Positions 18,137-26,912 of a stretch of 64,000 nucleotides of DNA are shown piece by piece. Made by a program: the position numbers and the translations under genes. How positions within the stretch are numbered: the first letter of the stretch is position 1; each line of letters starts with the position of its first letter. The notes under the pieces were generated by a model. It saw only the letters and a list, made by a program, of their open reading frames with translations, was not told the origin of the DNA and searched no databases. This DNA is from Holdemania massiliensis (GTDB lineage: Bacteria > Bacillota_I > Bacilli_A > Erysipelotrichales > Erysipelotrichaceae), in the NCBI RefSeq assembly GCF_022440805.1, contig NZ_JAKNTK010000001.1:3968001-4032000 (forward strand), given 5' to 3'.

Positions 18137-19048
18137 TTATTTTACCTCCACAAAAAAATCATCTAAATTTTTTACAACTTCCTTTCCCATTCTAATAAGT
18201 GCTTCCTCACTACAAGCACCAATATGAGGAGTACCTATAAAATTATCCAATTTATATAAATTCGTATTTTCACTTGTTGGGGGCTCTATAACAAAGGCAT
18301 CGCATGCAGCTGAAAATATTTTTTTGTTTTTCAAAGCTTCATATAAAGCATTCTCGTTGACCACACCCCCTCGGGCGGCATTAACTAAAATAGCATTCTT
18401 TTTCATCAAATCGAATTGTCTGTCGCTAATCAAATCTTGAGTGCTTGGATTTAGCGGTACACTCACATTGATTACATCACTTATCGAGACAACCTCATCA
18501 GCTGTTTCAAACTTTTCACATTCACAAACTTCCATTTGTTCTCTACTTACAAATGGATCATAAGCAACAAGTTTCATATTAAATCCATTTTTACAAATTC
18601 GTGCAACAATTCTAGCAATATTGCCAAACCCAATTAAACCTAATGTCTTATTTGAAATTTCAATCCCTGTCATTGATTGAGGTGCAATCGAATCAAATTC
18701 TCCCTTTATTGATTTTTCATGAGCCTTAGAAATATTTCTACAGCTATCTAAAATAAGCCCGATGATCAATTCAGCTACTGAGTTTGCATTTGCATTAGGA
18801 GTATTAATAGCTTTTATTCCTCTATTCTTCGCTTCCTGCAAATCAATTGTATCCATACCAACGCCATGTTTAGCAATTATCTTTAAATTAGTACATTTAT
18901 CCAGTACTTCCCGGTCAACTTTAAATGTTCTAACAATAATAGCTTCAATTTCTTCTGGATTATCAAAATTATTGACTACTTTATACTTTCTTATTAATTC
19001 ATCATAAGCATCTTGATGAATATTTTCATTTAAAAAAACTGTATGCAT
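18137..19048 (-). CDS. D-isomer-specific 2-hydroxyacid dehydrogenase
   Basis: The start is ATG 19048, 8 nt after GGAGG; a reading from 19063 includes the ribosome site itself. The 303-residue protein has the SerA-family layout: N-terminal catalytic half, Rossmann motif GLIGFGNIARIV near 138, the Arg in NAARGGVVNENAL, and the catalytic His in TPHIGACSEEALIR. It interconverts a D-2-hydroxyacid and a 2-oxo acid with NAD(H). No serine or lactate genes are near; the partners are a PTS, a GH1 enzyme and an aldolase, so the substrate is probably the non-sugar or oxidised part of an imported glycoside. Confidence 0.92.
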   Translation of the reverse strand: MHTVFLNENIHQDAYDELIRKYKVVNNFDNPEEIEAIIVRTFKVDREVLDKCTNLKIIAKHGVGMDTIDLQEAKNRGIKAINTPNANANSVAELIIGLILDSCRNISKAHEKSIKGEFDSIAPQSMTGIEISNKTLGLIGFGNIARIVARICKNGFNMKLVAYDPFVSREQMEVCECEKFETADEVVSISDVINVSVPLNPSTQDLISDRQFDLMKKNAILVNAARGGVVNENALYEALKNKKIFSAACDAFVIEPPTSENTNLYKLDNFIGTPHIGACSEEALIRMGKEVVKNLDDFFVEVK

Positions 19049-19091
19049 TAATAATTCCTCCAAAAATAGATCCGAAATACGGATCTATAAA

Positions 19092-20546
19092 TTATTTTTC
19101 TAAAATTGATTCCCCATTTGTTGCAATTACATTTTTATACCAGTAAAAGCTATCTTTTTTGTAACGATTTAAGTTACCACCCTTTTCATCACGATCAACA
19201 TATACTAAACCATATCTCTTTCTGAACCCTTCAGAAGTACTCACTACATCCATAAAAGTCCATACGTGATACCCAATCACCGGAATACCATCTAAAATTG
19301 CTTCATGAATTTGTTCAATATGTTCTTTTAAATATTCGATACGATAATCATCATGGATCTGTAAGTTACTTTCTAATGTATCTGGCGCGCCAAAACCATT
19401 TTCGCAAATCATTAATGGCATATGACATAATTCATATACATTTCTGAAAGCAATATGCAATCCAATAGGATCAATTCTCCATTTATTTAGTGAGCTTTCT
19501 TTCACATAGGTATTAGCAGTACATTTGCATAAACCAGGCAGCATTCGGCTTCTTGCATCCACTCTAAATTTTTCTACTTCTTCAATCGGTACATCCTTTG
19601 GACAAGCAACGGCAGCGTTAGAACGATAATAATTGAACGCATAGAAATCACAAATACCATTTTTTAAGATTGCTTTATCTTCATCAGTTATTTCTGGCAG
19701 CCAATTGTTTTCAGTTAGCCATCTTAAATAATAGCCGGGATATTCTCCTCGACAATGAATTTCAATCATATAGTGGAAATACAAGTCATTCACATTCCTT
19801 GCAGCTAAAACATCTTCTGGTTTTCCTGTTAATGGATAATGCGGCGCATAAGCCATTACGGGAGCAATTTTTGCTTCAGGGTCAATTCTATGACAAGAAG
19901 CAATTGCTTTTGCACAAGCAACAAACATATGATGATTACATCTATGTCTAATTTGTTCTCTTTTCAAAATATTTGTTTCTTTAATTCCTAAATATCCATC
20001 ACGACGAATCATAGCATTTTGTTCATTATTAACTAACCAATAGCGGACTCTTCCTTTAAAGTGTTCAAATAAGTATGAAGCGTATCGGTCGAAGTCATTA
20101 ATTGATTGTCTGTCGCTCCAGCCACCATACTTTTCTTGAAGACCATTTGGAAAGTCAAAATGATATAAAGTAACAATAGGTTCAATGCCATATTCATTTA
20201 ATTTATTAATTAAGTTGTCATAGAATAGAACACCAGCTTCATTGGCATTTTCATCATCACCATTAGGGAAAATACGTGTCCATGCAATAGAGAAACGATA
20301 AGATTTTAGTCCGCATTCCTTCATCAACTCAACATCTTCTTCCCACCTGTGATAGTGGTCACTAGCAACTTTGCTATCCGCAATCTTATCGCCAACATTT
20401 GCCAATGCCTTTGTTGGTTCTTCTGCAGGATTAATATTTAAACTTCTAATATCAGCTAATGATAAGCCTTTGCCATCTTCGTTATATGCCCCTTCTACTT
20501 GAAAAGCAGAAGTAGCACACCCCCATAAAAAATCTTTATTAAACAT
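19092..20546 (-). CDS. GH1 6-phospho-beta-glucosidase
   Basis: The start is ATG 20546; the in-frame GTG at 20564 lies within the ribosome site. The 484-residue protein begins MFNKDFLWGCATSAFQVEG, the GH1 opening. The acid/base Glu is in WLVNNEQN (Glu175), where most GH1 enzymes read NEP; the nucleophile is in MICENGFG (Glu382). Near the C-terminus STSEGFRKRYGLVYVD carries the Ser/Lys/Tyr pocket used by 6-phospho-glucosidases. With the upstream EIIBC it should release glucose-6-phosphate from an imported phospho-beta-glucoside. Full length for the family. Confidence 0.94.
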   Translation of the reverse strand: MFNKDFLWGCATSAFQVEGAYNEDGKGLSLADIRSLNINPAEEPTKALANVGDKIADSKVASDHYHRWEEDVELMKECGLKSYRFSIAWTRIFPNGDDENANEAGVLFYDNLINKLNEYGIEPIVTLYHFDFPNGLQEKYGGWSDRQSINDFDRYASYLFEHFKGRVRYWLVNNEQNAMIRRDGYLGIKETNILKREQIRHRCNHHMFVACAKAIASCHRIDPEAKIAPVMAYAPHYPLTGKPEDVLAARNVNDLYFHYMIEIHCRGEYPGYYLRWLTENNWLPEITDEDKAILKNGICDFYAFNYYRSNAAVACPKDVPIEEVEKFRVDARSRMLPGLCKCTANTYVKESSLNKWRIDPIGLHIAFRNVYELCHMPLMICENGFGAPDTLESNLQIHDDYRIEYLKEHIEQIHEAILDGIPVIGYHVWTFMDVVSTSEGFRKRYGLVYVDRDEKGGNLNRYKKDSFYWYKNVIATNGESILEK

Positions 20547-20584
20547 ATATAAACCTTTGATCACCTTTCTAATATTAATTTTGA

Positions 20585-21985
20585 TTAAGCGCTTTTCTTA
20601 TCATCATCTTTGTATAATATAAAAGTTATAATAAATGAAATTCCAATAGATAAAGCATAACCAATAATAGCTATAATAAAATTATTCGGATTTGCTGGAT
20701 CCACGAATTGAGGTAAACCTAAGATACCTGTACCCATTAATGAAGTTGATCTTAATGAGAAGATAGCCATAAATCCAGCAGATATTAATCCCGATACTAC
20801 TACACCTATTATCGCTTTTTTATTTTGTAAAGTAACACCATATAATGCAGGTTCAGAAATACCGAAGAAAGCAGAAATACCAGCAGAGAAAGCAACCGAG
20901 CGATAGTTTTTATCTTTTGATTTTAAAGCAACAGCAAAACATGCACCAGCTTCTGAAATATTATGAGCAACCTTTGCAGGAGCATTGATATAATCATAAC
21001 CCGTTGAAGCAAATGCTGCAGTAGCGTATGGAACTAAAGGCTTGTGCATACCAATTGCCGTCATAAATGGTAATAATGCCCCTAAAATAGCAACGATAAT
21101 CCAGCCAAAACTTCCGTGTAATGCCAGTAAACCATTAGTAAAGATTTCACCCATTTTGAATCCAATTGGAGATAAAACAATTAATGAGAGCGGTGTAACA
21201 ACTAATAAACATACAAGCGGTACAAATACCATTCTAACTGGTTTCGGGCAAATTTTTCTAAAGTTCTTTTCAACTAAAGCTAAAGCAATAACAGTCAAGA
21301 TGGCAGGGAAAATTTGTCCACTATATCCATAATTGGGTACAGTTATACCTAAGAAACTTAACGGTACATCAGCACCTAATATAGCGGTGAATTTCGAATA
21401 AATTGATAACGAAACAATAACAACAGCTAAAATCTTATCTGCATTTAGTTTTTGAGCTGTAGTAACAGCAACCATAATTGGCAAGAAATAGAAAGCAGCA
21501 TCAGCAACATAAAATAATATTGAATACAGGCCGCTGTCTGAAGACAACAAACCAGCAGAGACGAGTAAAGTTAAAACTGCCTTTAACAAGCCAGCCCCAG
21601 TAATAGCTGGAACTAATGGATTAAAAACACCTATTAGGAAATCTAAGAATTTAGCACCTAAACCATTTTTATTATTCTTCTTTGAGGCAGAAATATCAGA
21701 TTCATTCTCTCCATCTGCAACTTGCCCACCATTTTGAATGCCTAATTTAATTACTTCATCAAATACTTCTACAACATCGTTTCCAATAATCACTTGAAAT
21801 TGAGCATTTACAACAACACCCATTACACCATTAATGGCTTTAATGCCGTCCACATCTGCCTTAGAATTATCTTTGAGATTAAAACGTAATCTAGTTGAAC
21901 AATGTTCTAGGTAAGACACATTTGTTGGTCCGCCAATTTTTTCGACGATTTCTTTTGCAATTTGACTGTATTTGTCATTACTCAT
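20585..21985 (-). CDS. PTS beta-glucoside-type EIIBC permease
   Basis: The 466-residue protein has the EIIB domain at ~1-90 with phosphorylated Cys29 in HCSTRLRF, and a ten-helix EIIC domain at ~110-460. The latter includes AIGMHKPLVPY and the ISEPALYGV motif of the Glc superfamily. There is no EIIA domain, unlike BglP/BglF; the separate EIIA at 16612 fills the gap. It is first in the operon, with a divergent LysR gene upstream. The sugar cannot be told from sequence beyond the beta-glucoside group. Confidence 0.95.
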   Translation of the reverse strand: MSNDKYSQIAKEIVEKIGGPTNVSYLEHCSTRLRFNLKDNSKADVDGIKAINGVMGVVVNAQFQVIIGNDVVEVFDEVIKLGIQNGGQVADGENESDISASKKNNKNGLGAKFLDFLIGVFNPLVPAITGAGLLKAVLTLLVSAGLLSSDSGLYSILFYVADAAFYFLPIMVAVTTAQKLNADKILAVVIVSLSIYSKFTAILGADVPLSFLGITVPNYGYSGQIFPAILTVIALALVEKNFRKICPKPVRMVFVPLVCLLVVTPLSLIVLSPIGFKMGEIFTNGLLALHGSFGWIIVAILGALLPFMTAIGMHKPLVPYATAAFASTGYDYINAPAKVAHNISEAGACFAVALKSKDKNYRSVAFSAGISAFFGISEPALYGVTLQNKKAIIGVVVSGLISAGFMAIFSLRSTSLMGTGILGLPQFVDPANPNNFIIAIIGYALSIGISFIITFILYKDDDKKSA

Positions 21986-22094
21986 AATATTTCCCTTTTT
22001 CCTTTTCTTTCCTAAGTACTACATAGCGCTATTTTTGTACATCAATATTGTATTATTTTTACAACAGCTTGAATACATGATATTTTCTCTATAT

Positions 22095-22115
22095 AATATC
22101 TCATATTGAGATATT
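22095..22115. promoter_or_regulatory. LysR-type box in the divergent promoter region
   Basis: AATATCTCA-TAT-TGAGATATT is a perfect 9+9 inverted repeat containing the T-N11-A core of LysR binding sites. It lies 18 bp before the lysR start codon and 110 bp before the PTS operon, fitting lysR autorepression and operon activation. A second palindrome, ATAGCGCTAT, is at 22023-22032, nearer the PTS start. Confidence 0.8.
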
Positions 22116-22133
22116 TGAAAGAGAGAAATACCT

Positions 22134-23039
22134 ATGGAAAATAGTCAAATCGAAGCATTTTTAAACATTATTAAATATGGGAGTATTTCCAAGGCTGCGG
22201 AAAATACATACACCGCTCAAAGCTATTTAAGTCATAAGCTCATGCTATTAGAAGAAGAATTAGGTGTAAAACTTTTAATAAGAGGAAAAGGAACAAGGAA
22301 TGTTGAACTTACAAATTATGGTGAAGAGTTTCTAACACTGGTAGAATCTTATCAAGCTACTTGGAGAGATATGTTATCCATAAAAGATTTAAAAACCTCA
22401 TTAAATTTATCTGTTGGGGGTGTTGACTCTGTTAATTCATTTCTCTTCAGAAAACTGTACACAAATTTATTAATGGATAAAAAAAATATTTTAAAATTAT
22501 CAATTCATACTTATCATTCTAGGGACTTATACCAAAGAGTCAGTTCAAGAAAAATAGATATTGCTTACGTATATAACTCAATCAATTACCCGGATGTAAT
22601 TACAACACCAATATTTTATGAATCAATGATTTTGCTTTGTAGGCGGGATAGTCCATATCATAACTTAATGGAGCCAAAAGACTTGCCCCCGGAATATGAA
22701 ATATATATCAGACATAATTCTGAATTTGAAATATGGCATAATCAGTATTGGCTGCCAAACAAATTTATGATTAGGATTGCGGCAAGTTCAATTCTTCCAA
22801 ATATGTTTGTGGACAAAAACTGTTGGTCTATTGCCCCAGCATCCGTTTTAAGCTACATAACAAAAAATGACAACATGAAAAGTTTTACTCTTGCGGTAGA
22901 ACCACCATCCATTGTTTGTTACCAGATTGAACATCGTTATCCTCAACCAAGTCGCCAAGAAGCTATTAACATTTACAAAAAGTATGTAAATGAATATTTG
23001 AAATCAACTTATTCAATTAATATTTTCCCGAAAGATTAA
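22134..23039 (+). CDS. LysR-family transcriptional regulator
   Basis: The 301-residue protein has an N-terminal winged helix (EAFLNIIKYGSISKAAEN, then LMLLEEELGVKLL) and a periplasmic-binding-like effector domain from about residue 90. The helix-turn-helix is slightly diverged (TAQSYLSHKLMLLEEEL). AT-rich like the operon it diverges from, so it was probably acquired with it. The perfect T-N11-A dyad just upstream is its likely target. The inducer is presumably the glycoside or a catabolite. Confidence 0.92.
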   Translation: MENSQIEAFLNIIKYGSISKAAENTYTAQSYLSHKLMLLEEELGVKLLIRGKGTRNVELTNYGEEFLTLVESYQATWRDMLSIKDLKTSLNLSVGGVDSVNSFLFRKLYTNLLMDKKNILKLSIHTYHSRDLYQRVSSRKIDIAYVYNSINYPDVITTPIFYESMILLCRRDSPYHNLMEPKDLPPEYEIYIRHNSEFEIWHNQYWLPNKFMIRIAASSILPNMFVDKNCWSIAPASVLSYITKNDNMKSFTLAVEPPSIVCYQIEHRYPQPSRQEAINIYKKYVNEYLKSTYSINIFPKD

Positions 23040-23108
23040 ATATAAATACTATACAGGCATCGATGTTTGCAGTACTTCAAATCATTTTTATACAAATAAA
23101 TGAATTAG

Positions 23109-23273
23109 ATGGACACATATATTCGGATATTAAGCGCTTTTATGGTAGGTTTGCTGTTTGGATTTGTGATGAAAAGGCAAAATTTAATTTACCATCCTGC
23201 TGTCCACACTTATCTTAAAAGAGATGGATGTTCCCTCAAGCTTGTCATTCCTCTCCTACGAGGTGTATACTAA
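23109..23273 (+). CDS. Possible 54-residue membrane peptide (doubtful)
   Basis: An open frame from ATG 23109 encodes one hydrophobic helix (ILSAFMVGLLFGFVM) followed by a basic tail. It has no ribosome site and its end overlaps the probable promoter of the S10 peptidase gene. It may be chance or the remnant of a larger gene in the AT-rich block. Confidence 0.2.
   Translation: MDTYIRILSAFMVGLLFGFVMKRQNLIYHPAVHTYLKRDGCSLKLVIPLLRGVY
23242..23271 (+). promoter_or_regulatory. Probable promoter of the S10 peptidase gene
   Basis: TTGTCA (23242-23247) and TATACT (23266-23271) with an 18-bp spacer, 34 bp before the ATG at 23306. Confidence 0.6.
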
Positions 23274-23305
23274 AAAAATAAAGAATCAGAAAGTGGGGGA
23301 ATACC

Positions 23306-24718
23306 ATGAGAATTGAAGAATGTCTTGAAAAATCCAGATTTGAATCACAGGGATCAATTGTCCTAAAGGGCCAGACGATTCCTTACCGCACCGTCAGCGA
23401 AGATAATTTCTTTGTTGATGAAGAAGGTCAGCCGACCGCAACCCTTTTTTCTTACGCTTATTTTCGCAGCGATATCGAAGATCCGTCGACCCGGCCGGTT
23501 CTGTTTGCCTACAACGGCGGTCCAGGCTGTTCCAGCTTGTGGGTGCATGCCGGTTTATTTGGCCCACGGCGAATCAAGCTGGATGATGAGCTGCATCTGC
23601 CGACCGTTCCGCCATTTGAGCTGGAAGACAATCCACACTGTCTGCTCGATCTGTGCGATCTGGTTCTGGTCGATCCGGTCGGAACTGGCTTTGGACGGCT
23701 GATCCAGGAAAAAGCCCGCGCTGAATTCTATGACGCGGACGGCGATGTCAAGGCCATGGCCCTGTTCATTGAACAGTGGCTGACACGCTACAACCGCCGC
23801 AACAGCCCGATTCTGTTGGCGGGTGAAAGCTACGGTACCGGACGCTCAGCTTTGTTGGCGGCTGAATTGCTAGGAGCCGGGCCGGTTAAACCGGATACCC
23901 TGGGCCTGTCAGTCAGCGGCATCATGCTTTTGGGCAGTACCTTCTTTGAAGCCAATCCAGCCGAACCTTCCGCTGTTAATCTGATCACGATGGCAGCCAC
24001 GCATCATTATCATCACCCTCAGGGCAAGCCTTCCCGCAGCGAATTCATAGAAGCGGCTTCTCAATTTGCCCAGACCGACTATCTCAGCGCCTTATTCCAG
24101 GGCGACGCTTTGCCGCAGGAGCAGCAGGAAGTTATCGCTGAAAAGCTGGAATACTTTACCGGCATCGAGAAAGCATTCTGGATTCGGCATCATTTGCGGA
24201 TTGACATGCAGAAGGAATTTGCCCACCTGCTTTTAAAAGATCAGGGTTTGGCTGTCGGCTTCTATGACGGCCGCTATACCTGGAATGATGACCCGGCCAT
24301 CCACGACGCCAACGTCATCGCCGATGATCCAGCCATGGGACAATACACCCCGGCCTTCCAGACCGCCTTTGCCTTAATCTGCAAGGAACTGAACATTACG
24401 TTCAACCGCAGCAGTAAGGGTTTGGTCTTCGATGTCAACGAAACATGGCAGCGCAAGCCAAAGACCTCCCCGGCCCAAGCTTTAGCCGGAGCGATGCGGC
24501 GTAATCCCAAGCTGCGTGTCTTCTTTGCCAGCGGTCTGTATGATCTGTGCACTACAGCCGGCAATGCCCGCTATCTGGCCACACATTCGCATTTAGATCC
24601 AAGCCGGGTTCTGGTTGGAGAATATCCATCCGGACACATGGCTTATCTGGGTGAGGAAAGTGCGAAATTATTAGCTGCGGATATGCGCCGCTTCTTCACA
24701 CAGGCCATCGAAAAATAA
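23306..24718 (+). CDS. Peptidase S10 (serine carboxypeptidase) family protein
   Basis: The 470-residue protein has the S10 signatures: oxyanion-hole motif NGGPGCSSLW at 70-79, catalytic Ser175 in LLAGESYGTGR, Asp413 in GLYDLCTTAGN and His444 in YPSGHMAYL. The family releases C-terminal residues from peptides at acidic pH and is best known from eukaryotes, where members are secreted. No signal peptide is visible here, so the enzyme is probably cytosolic and may process imported peptides. GC content is normal again. It is monocistronic with its own promoter and terminator. Confidence 0.93.
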   Translation: MRIEECLEKSRFESQGSIVLKGQTIPYRTVSEDNFFVDEEGQPTATLFSYAYFRSDIEDPSTRPVLFAYNGGPGCSSLWVHAGLFGPRRIKLDDELHLPTVPPFELEDNPHCLLDLCDLVLVDPVGTGFGRLIQEKARAEFYDADGDVKAMALFIEQWLTRYNRRNSPILLAGESYGTGRSALLAAELLGAGPVKPDTLGLSVSGIMLLGSTFFEANPAEPSAVNLITMAATHHYHHPQGKPSRSEFIEAASQFAQTDYLSALFQGDALPQEQQEVIAEKLEYFTGIEKAFWIRHHLRIDMQKEFAHLLLKDQGLAVGFYDGRYTWNDDPAIHDANVIADDPAMGQYTPAFQTAFALICKELNITFNRSSKGLVFDVNETWQRKPKTSPAQALAGAMRRNPKLRVFFASGLYDLCTTAGNARYLATHSHLDPSRVLVGEYPSGHMAYLGEESAKLLAADMRRFFTQAIEK

Positions 24719-24729
24719 AGTCAAGCATC

Positions 24730-24772
24730 AAAACGGATGTTCGCGCCTGAAAGCAAAGCATCCGTTTTTTTT
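24730..24772 (+). terminator. Terminator after the S10 peptidase gene
   Basis: AAACGGATG and CATCCGTTT arms with a following T-run of eight. Confidence 0.85.
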
Positions 24773-24831
24773 CATTTGCGCTTGAGAAGACTTTGTTTTC
24801 ATTCCTTGGCTTCTAATAAAAGAAATTAAAT

Positions 24832-24888
24832 AATAAAAAACCGCAGCGTTCAGGAAACACCCAAGATGTTCCTTCTCACTGCGGTTTG
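24832..24888 (-). terminator. Terminator of the 24945 reductase
   Basis: On the - strand, AAACCGCAG and CTGCGGTTT are followed by TTTATTATTT. Confidence 0.85.
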
Positions 24889-24944
24889 ATCTATCTGAAT
24901 AACCTATGTTTGTTCAGGCCTAGGTTTACAGCTGCGACCTGCCT

Positions 24945-26855
24945 TTATTTCGCGGCGTTAGCTCCGGCAATTTTTCCGAAAACCATAATGTCCGCGATGG
25001 CATTGCCGCCGACACGGTTGCCGCCATGAATACCGCCGGTCACTTCCCCCGCGGCATATAAACCTTGAATCGCTTCGCCGGCTTCATTTAAAACCTGAGC
25101 TTCCGTATTGATCGTCAGTCCGCCCATCGTATGATGAACGCTCGGTTTTTCGATAACCGCATAGTAAGGGGCGGTCTCAATTTTACTGCCGAAAACATTC
25201 TTTCCGAAATCCGGATCGTTTCCCGCGTCGACATACGAATTGTATTTTTCAACCGAAGTTATCAGATTCTCGCTCGGACATCCGATTTGTTCAGCCAGGG
25301 CTTCCAGACTCTCTGCCTTATACAGAATTCCCTTTTCCACCATCGCGTCGACCTGTTCCTGCGTTGCTTTGTTCTGCAGCGTTGGAATCATATTCTGATC
25401 GGCAATGTGGTAGAAAACGCCGTCGGTCTGACTTAAAGCCGCACTGGCTAAGACATCCCGTTCCGCATATTCGTTGACAAAGCGATTCCCTTCCTGATTG
25501 ACAAACATGTAATACTGACTCGGTACCAACAGGCCGTCCGCAAGCTGGCCGGTCACTGCACTGGCTGTCGGCATCAGCTGAACCATGCCCATGCCTGTCA
25601 GCGAAGCTTTTGCCTGCAGGCCAAGTTCAATTCCATCGCCGGTTGCCCCTGCAACATTGGTAGTTTTAATGCCTTCTGGAATCGCTGGCCAGTAGGTATT
25701 GTACTCTTTTACCATTTCCCCATTGGCGCCAAAGCCGCCGGTTGCCAGAATTACATTTTTCGCATGAATGGTTAAAGTGGATCCATCCTCTTTGCGGCAG
25801 ATCACTCCGGTTACCGCATCTCCATCCAGAATCAGATCGGTGGCACGGGTGGCCAGATAAATCTTTCCGTTATGCGCTTCGATATACTGCTGCGCAGAAG
25901 TGAAAACGCCTTCCTTACTTTCGAAATTGTGTCCTCTTAACCACAGAGATCCTACCGGGCTGGATAGTTCGTCACTGAGCGCCACTCCGACGGTATCCCC
26001 CAGCCAATGGAAGGTTTCCAATGATTTTTCACATAAGAGCTGAACGAGATCAAAATCACCGCTGATTTCTCCGCCGCTGAGATCGGTTCTTTTTCCAGCC
26101 TGGTAAGTTTGAATGATATGCCATTCTGTCGAGTCAAATTCCTTGCTTGTATCCCCTTTAAGATATTCGCTAATCTGAGATTTTAAGGTTTTCAGCGTTT
26201 CCGCATAATCCCCGAACTCACTTTCATCATAGTCAAGCACAGCCTTCAAGGTTTCAACCTGACCATTGAGCGCATCCAGCTGATTTTCTAATTCCGGATC
26301 CGCGGCATTCATCGCAAAGCCGCTGGCCAGCGTGTTGCCGCCCAAAGCGGATGTTTTTTCAACAAGAATGACGCTGGCGCCCTGTTCCGCCGCACTGCTC
26401 GCTGCCGCAATGCCGGCTCCACCGCCGCCAACAACGACCACATCGACAGTTTCTTCGGTATCTTCACCGGCTGCAGCTGTCAAATGAATTTCTTTCAGCG
26501 CTTCCACATCGGCACCTGCGGAAGTCAGTGCGGACGAGGCCGCTGCCAGAATCGCTTCACTGGTTATCGTGCAGCCGGAAACCGCGTCAATTCCCAATCC
26601 CTGGGCTTCCACAATCGCACTGGGAATCTTTTCAATGGCTGGATCGGCAATGCCTTCTGTTTCCTGATGCGAGGTCACCGTGACTGATTCAATCTTATCC
26701 GCAGATAAAACAACTTCGACCGTCAGTTCACCATTTCGTCCCTCTGCCGCTGCGCTGTACGTTCCAGTTTTGAACGCTGATGTTTTCTTTTCCTGCGTTG
26801 TGCATCCCCCCAGAAGCAGCATCGCAGACAAGAACAAAACCGCTAGTTTCTTCAC
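24945..26855 (-). CDS. Secreted flavinylated fumarate-reductase-type flavoprotein
   Basis: A 636-residue lipoprotein (lipobox LGGC, Cys18). The N-terminal FMN-binding domain (~28-115) ends in SGCT, a variant of the ApbE motif in which Cys replaces Ala; FMN would be on Thr96. The FAD domain starts VVVVGGGGAGIAA. The catalytic region is canonical: HHTMGGL and GEVTGGIHGGNRVGGN carry the His and Arg that bind and protonate a dicarboxylate-like substrate, so fumarate, urocanate or a related acrylate is plausible. A ~50-residue insertion rich in Asp, Glu and Leu around 190-245 is unusual. It is preceded by a merR gene and a 19-bp-spacer promoter. Confidence 0.95.
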   Translation of the reverse strand: MKKLAVLFLSAMLLLGGCTTQEKKTSAFKTGTYSAAAEGRNGELTVEVVLSADKIESVTVTSHQETEGIADPAIEKIPSAIVEAQGLGIDAVSGCTITSEAILAAASSALTSAGADVEALKEIHLTAAAGEDTEETVDVVVVGGGGAGIAAASSAAEQGASVILVEKTSALGGNTLASGFAMNAADPELENQLDALNGQVETLKAVLDYDESEFGDYAETLKTLKSQISEYLKGDTSKEFDSTEWHIIQTYQAGKRTDLSGGEISGDFDLVQLLCEKSLETFHWLGDTVGVALSDELSSPVGSLWLRGHNFESKEGVFTSAQQYIEAHNGKIYLATRATDLILDGDAVTGVICRKEDGSTLTIHAKNVILATGGFGANGEMVKEYNTYWPAIPEGIKTTNVAGATGDGIELGLQAKASLTGMGMVQLMPTASAVTGQLADGLLVPSQYYMFVNQEGNRFVNEYAERDVLASAALSQTDGVFYHIADQNMIPTLQNKATQEQVDAMVEKGILYKAESLEALAEQIGCPSENLITSVEKYNSYVDAGNDPDFGKNVFGSKIETAPYYAVIEKPSVHHTMGGLTINTEAQVLNEAGEAIQGLYAAGEVTGGIHGGNRVGGNAIADIMVFGKIAGANAAK

Positions 26856-26881
26856 ATTTATTTCCTCCTTGTGACTTTCCT

Positions 26882-26912
26882 ATCATAACCCCTACAACGT
26901 TTGTAAGGTCAA
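26882..26912 (-). promoter_or_regulatory. MerR-type promoter of the 24945 reductase
   Basis: On the - strand TTGACC (26912-26907) and TATGAT (26887-26882) are 19 bp apart. The spacer contains CTTACAA-ACG-TTGTAGG, an inverted repeat with one mismatched pair. The -35 box overlaps the stop codon of the upstream merR gene, so that regulator sits directly at its own 3' end. Confidence 0.87.

Noticed and set aside
20579..23141. Repeated ATTAAGCGCTTTT at about 20583 and 23129, considered as catabolite response elements
   Set aside because: Each copy differs from the cre consensus at about three positions, one is at the end of a coding sequence, and neither is near a start.
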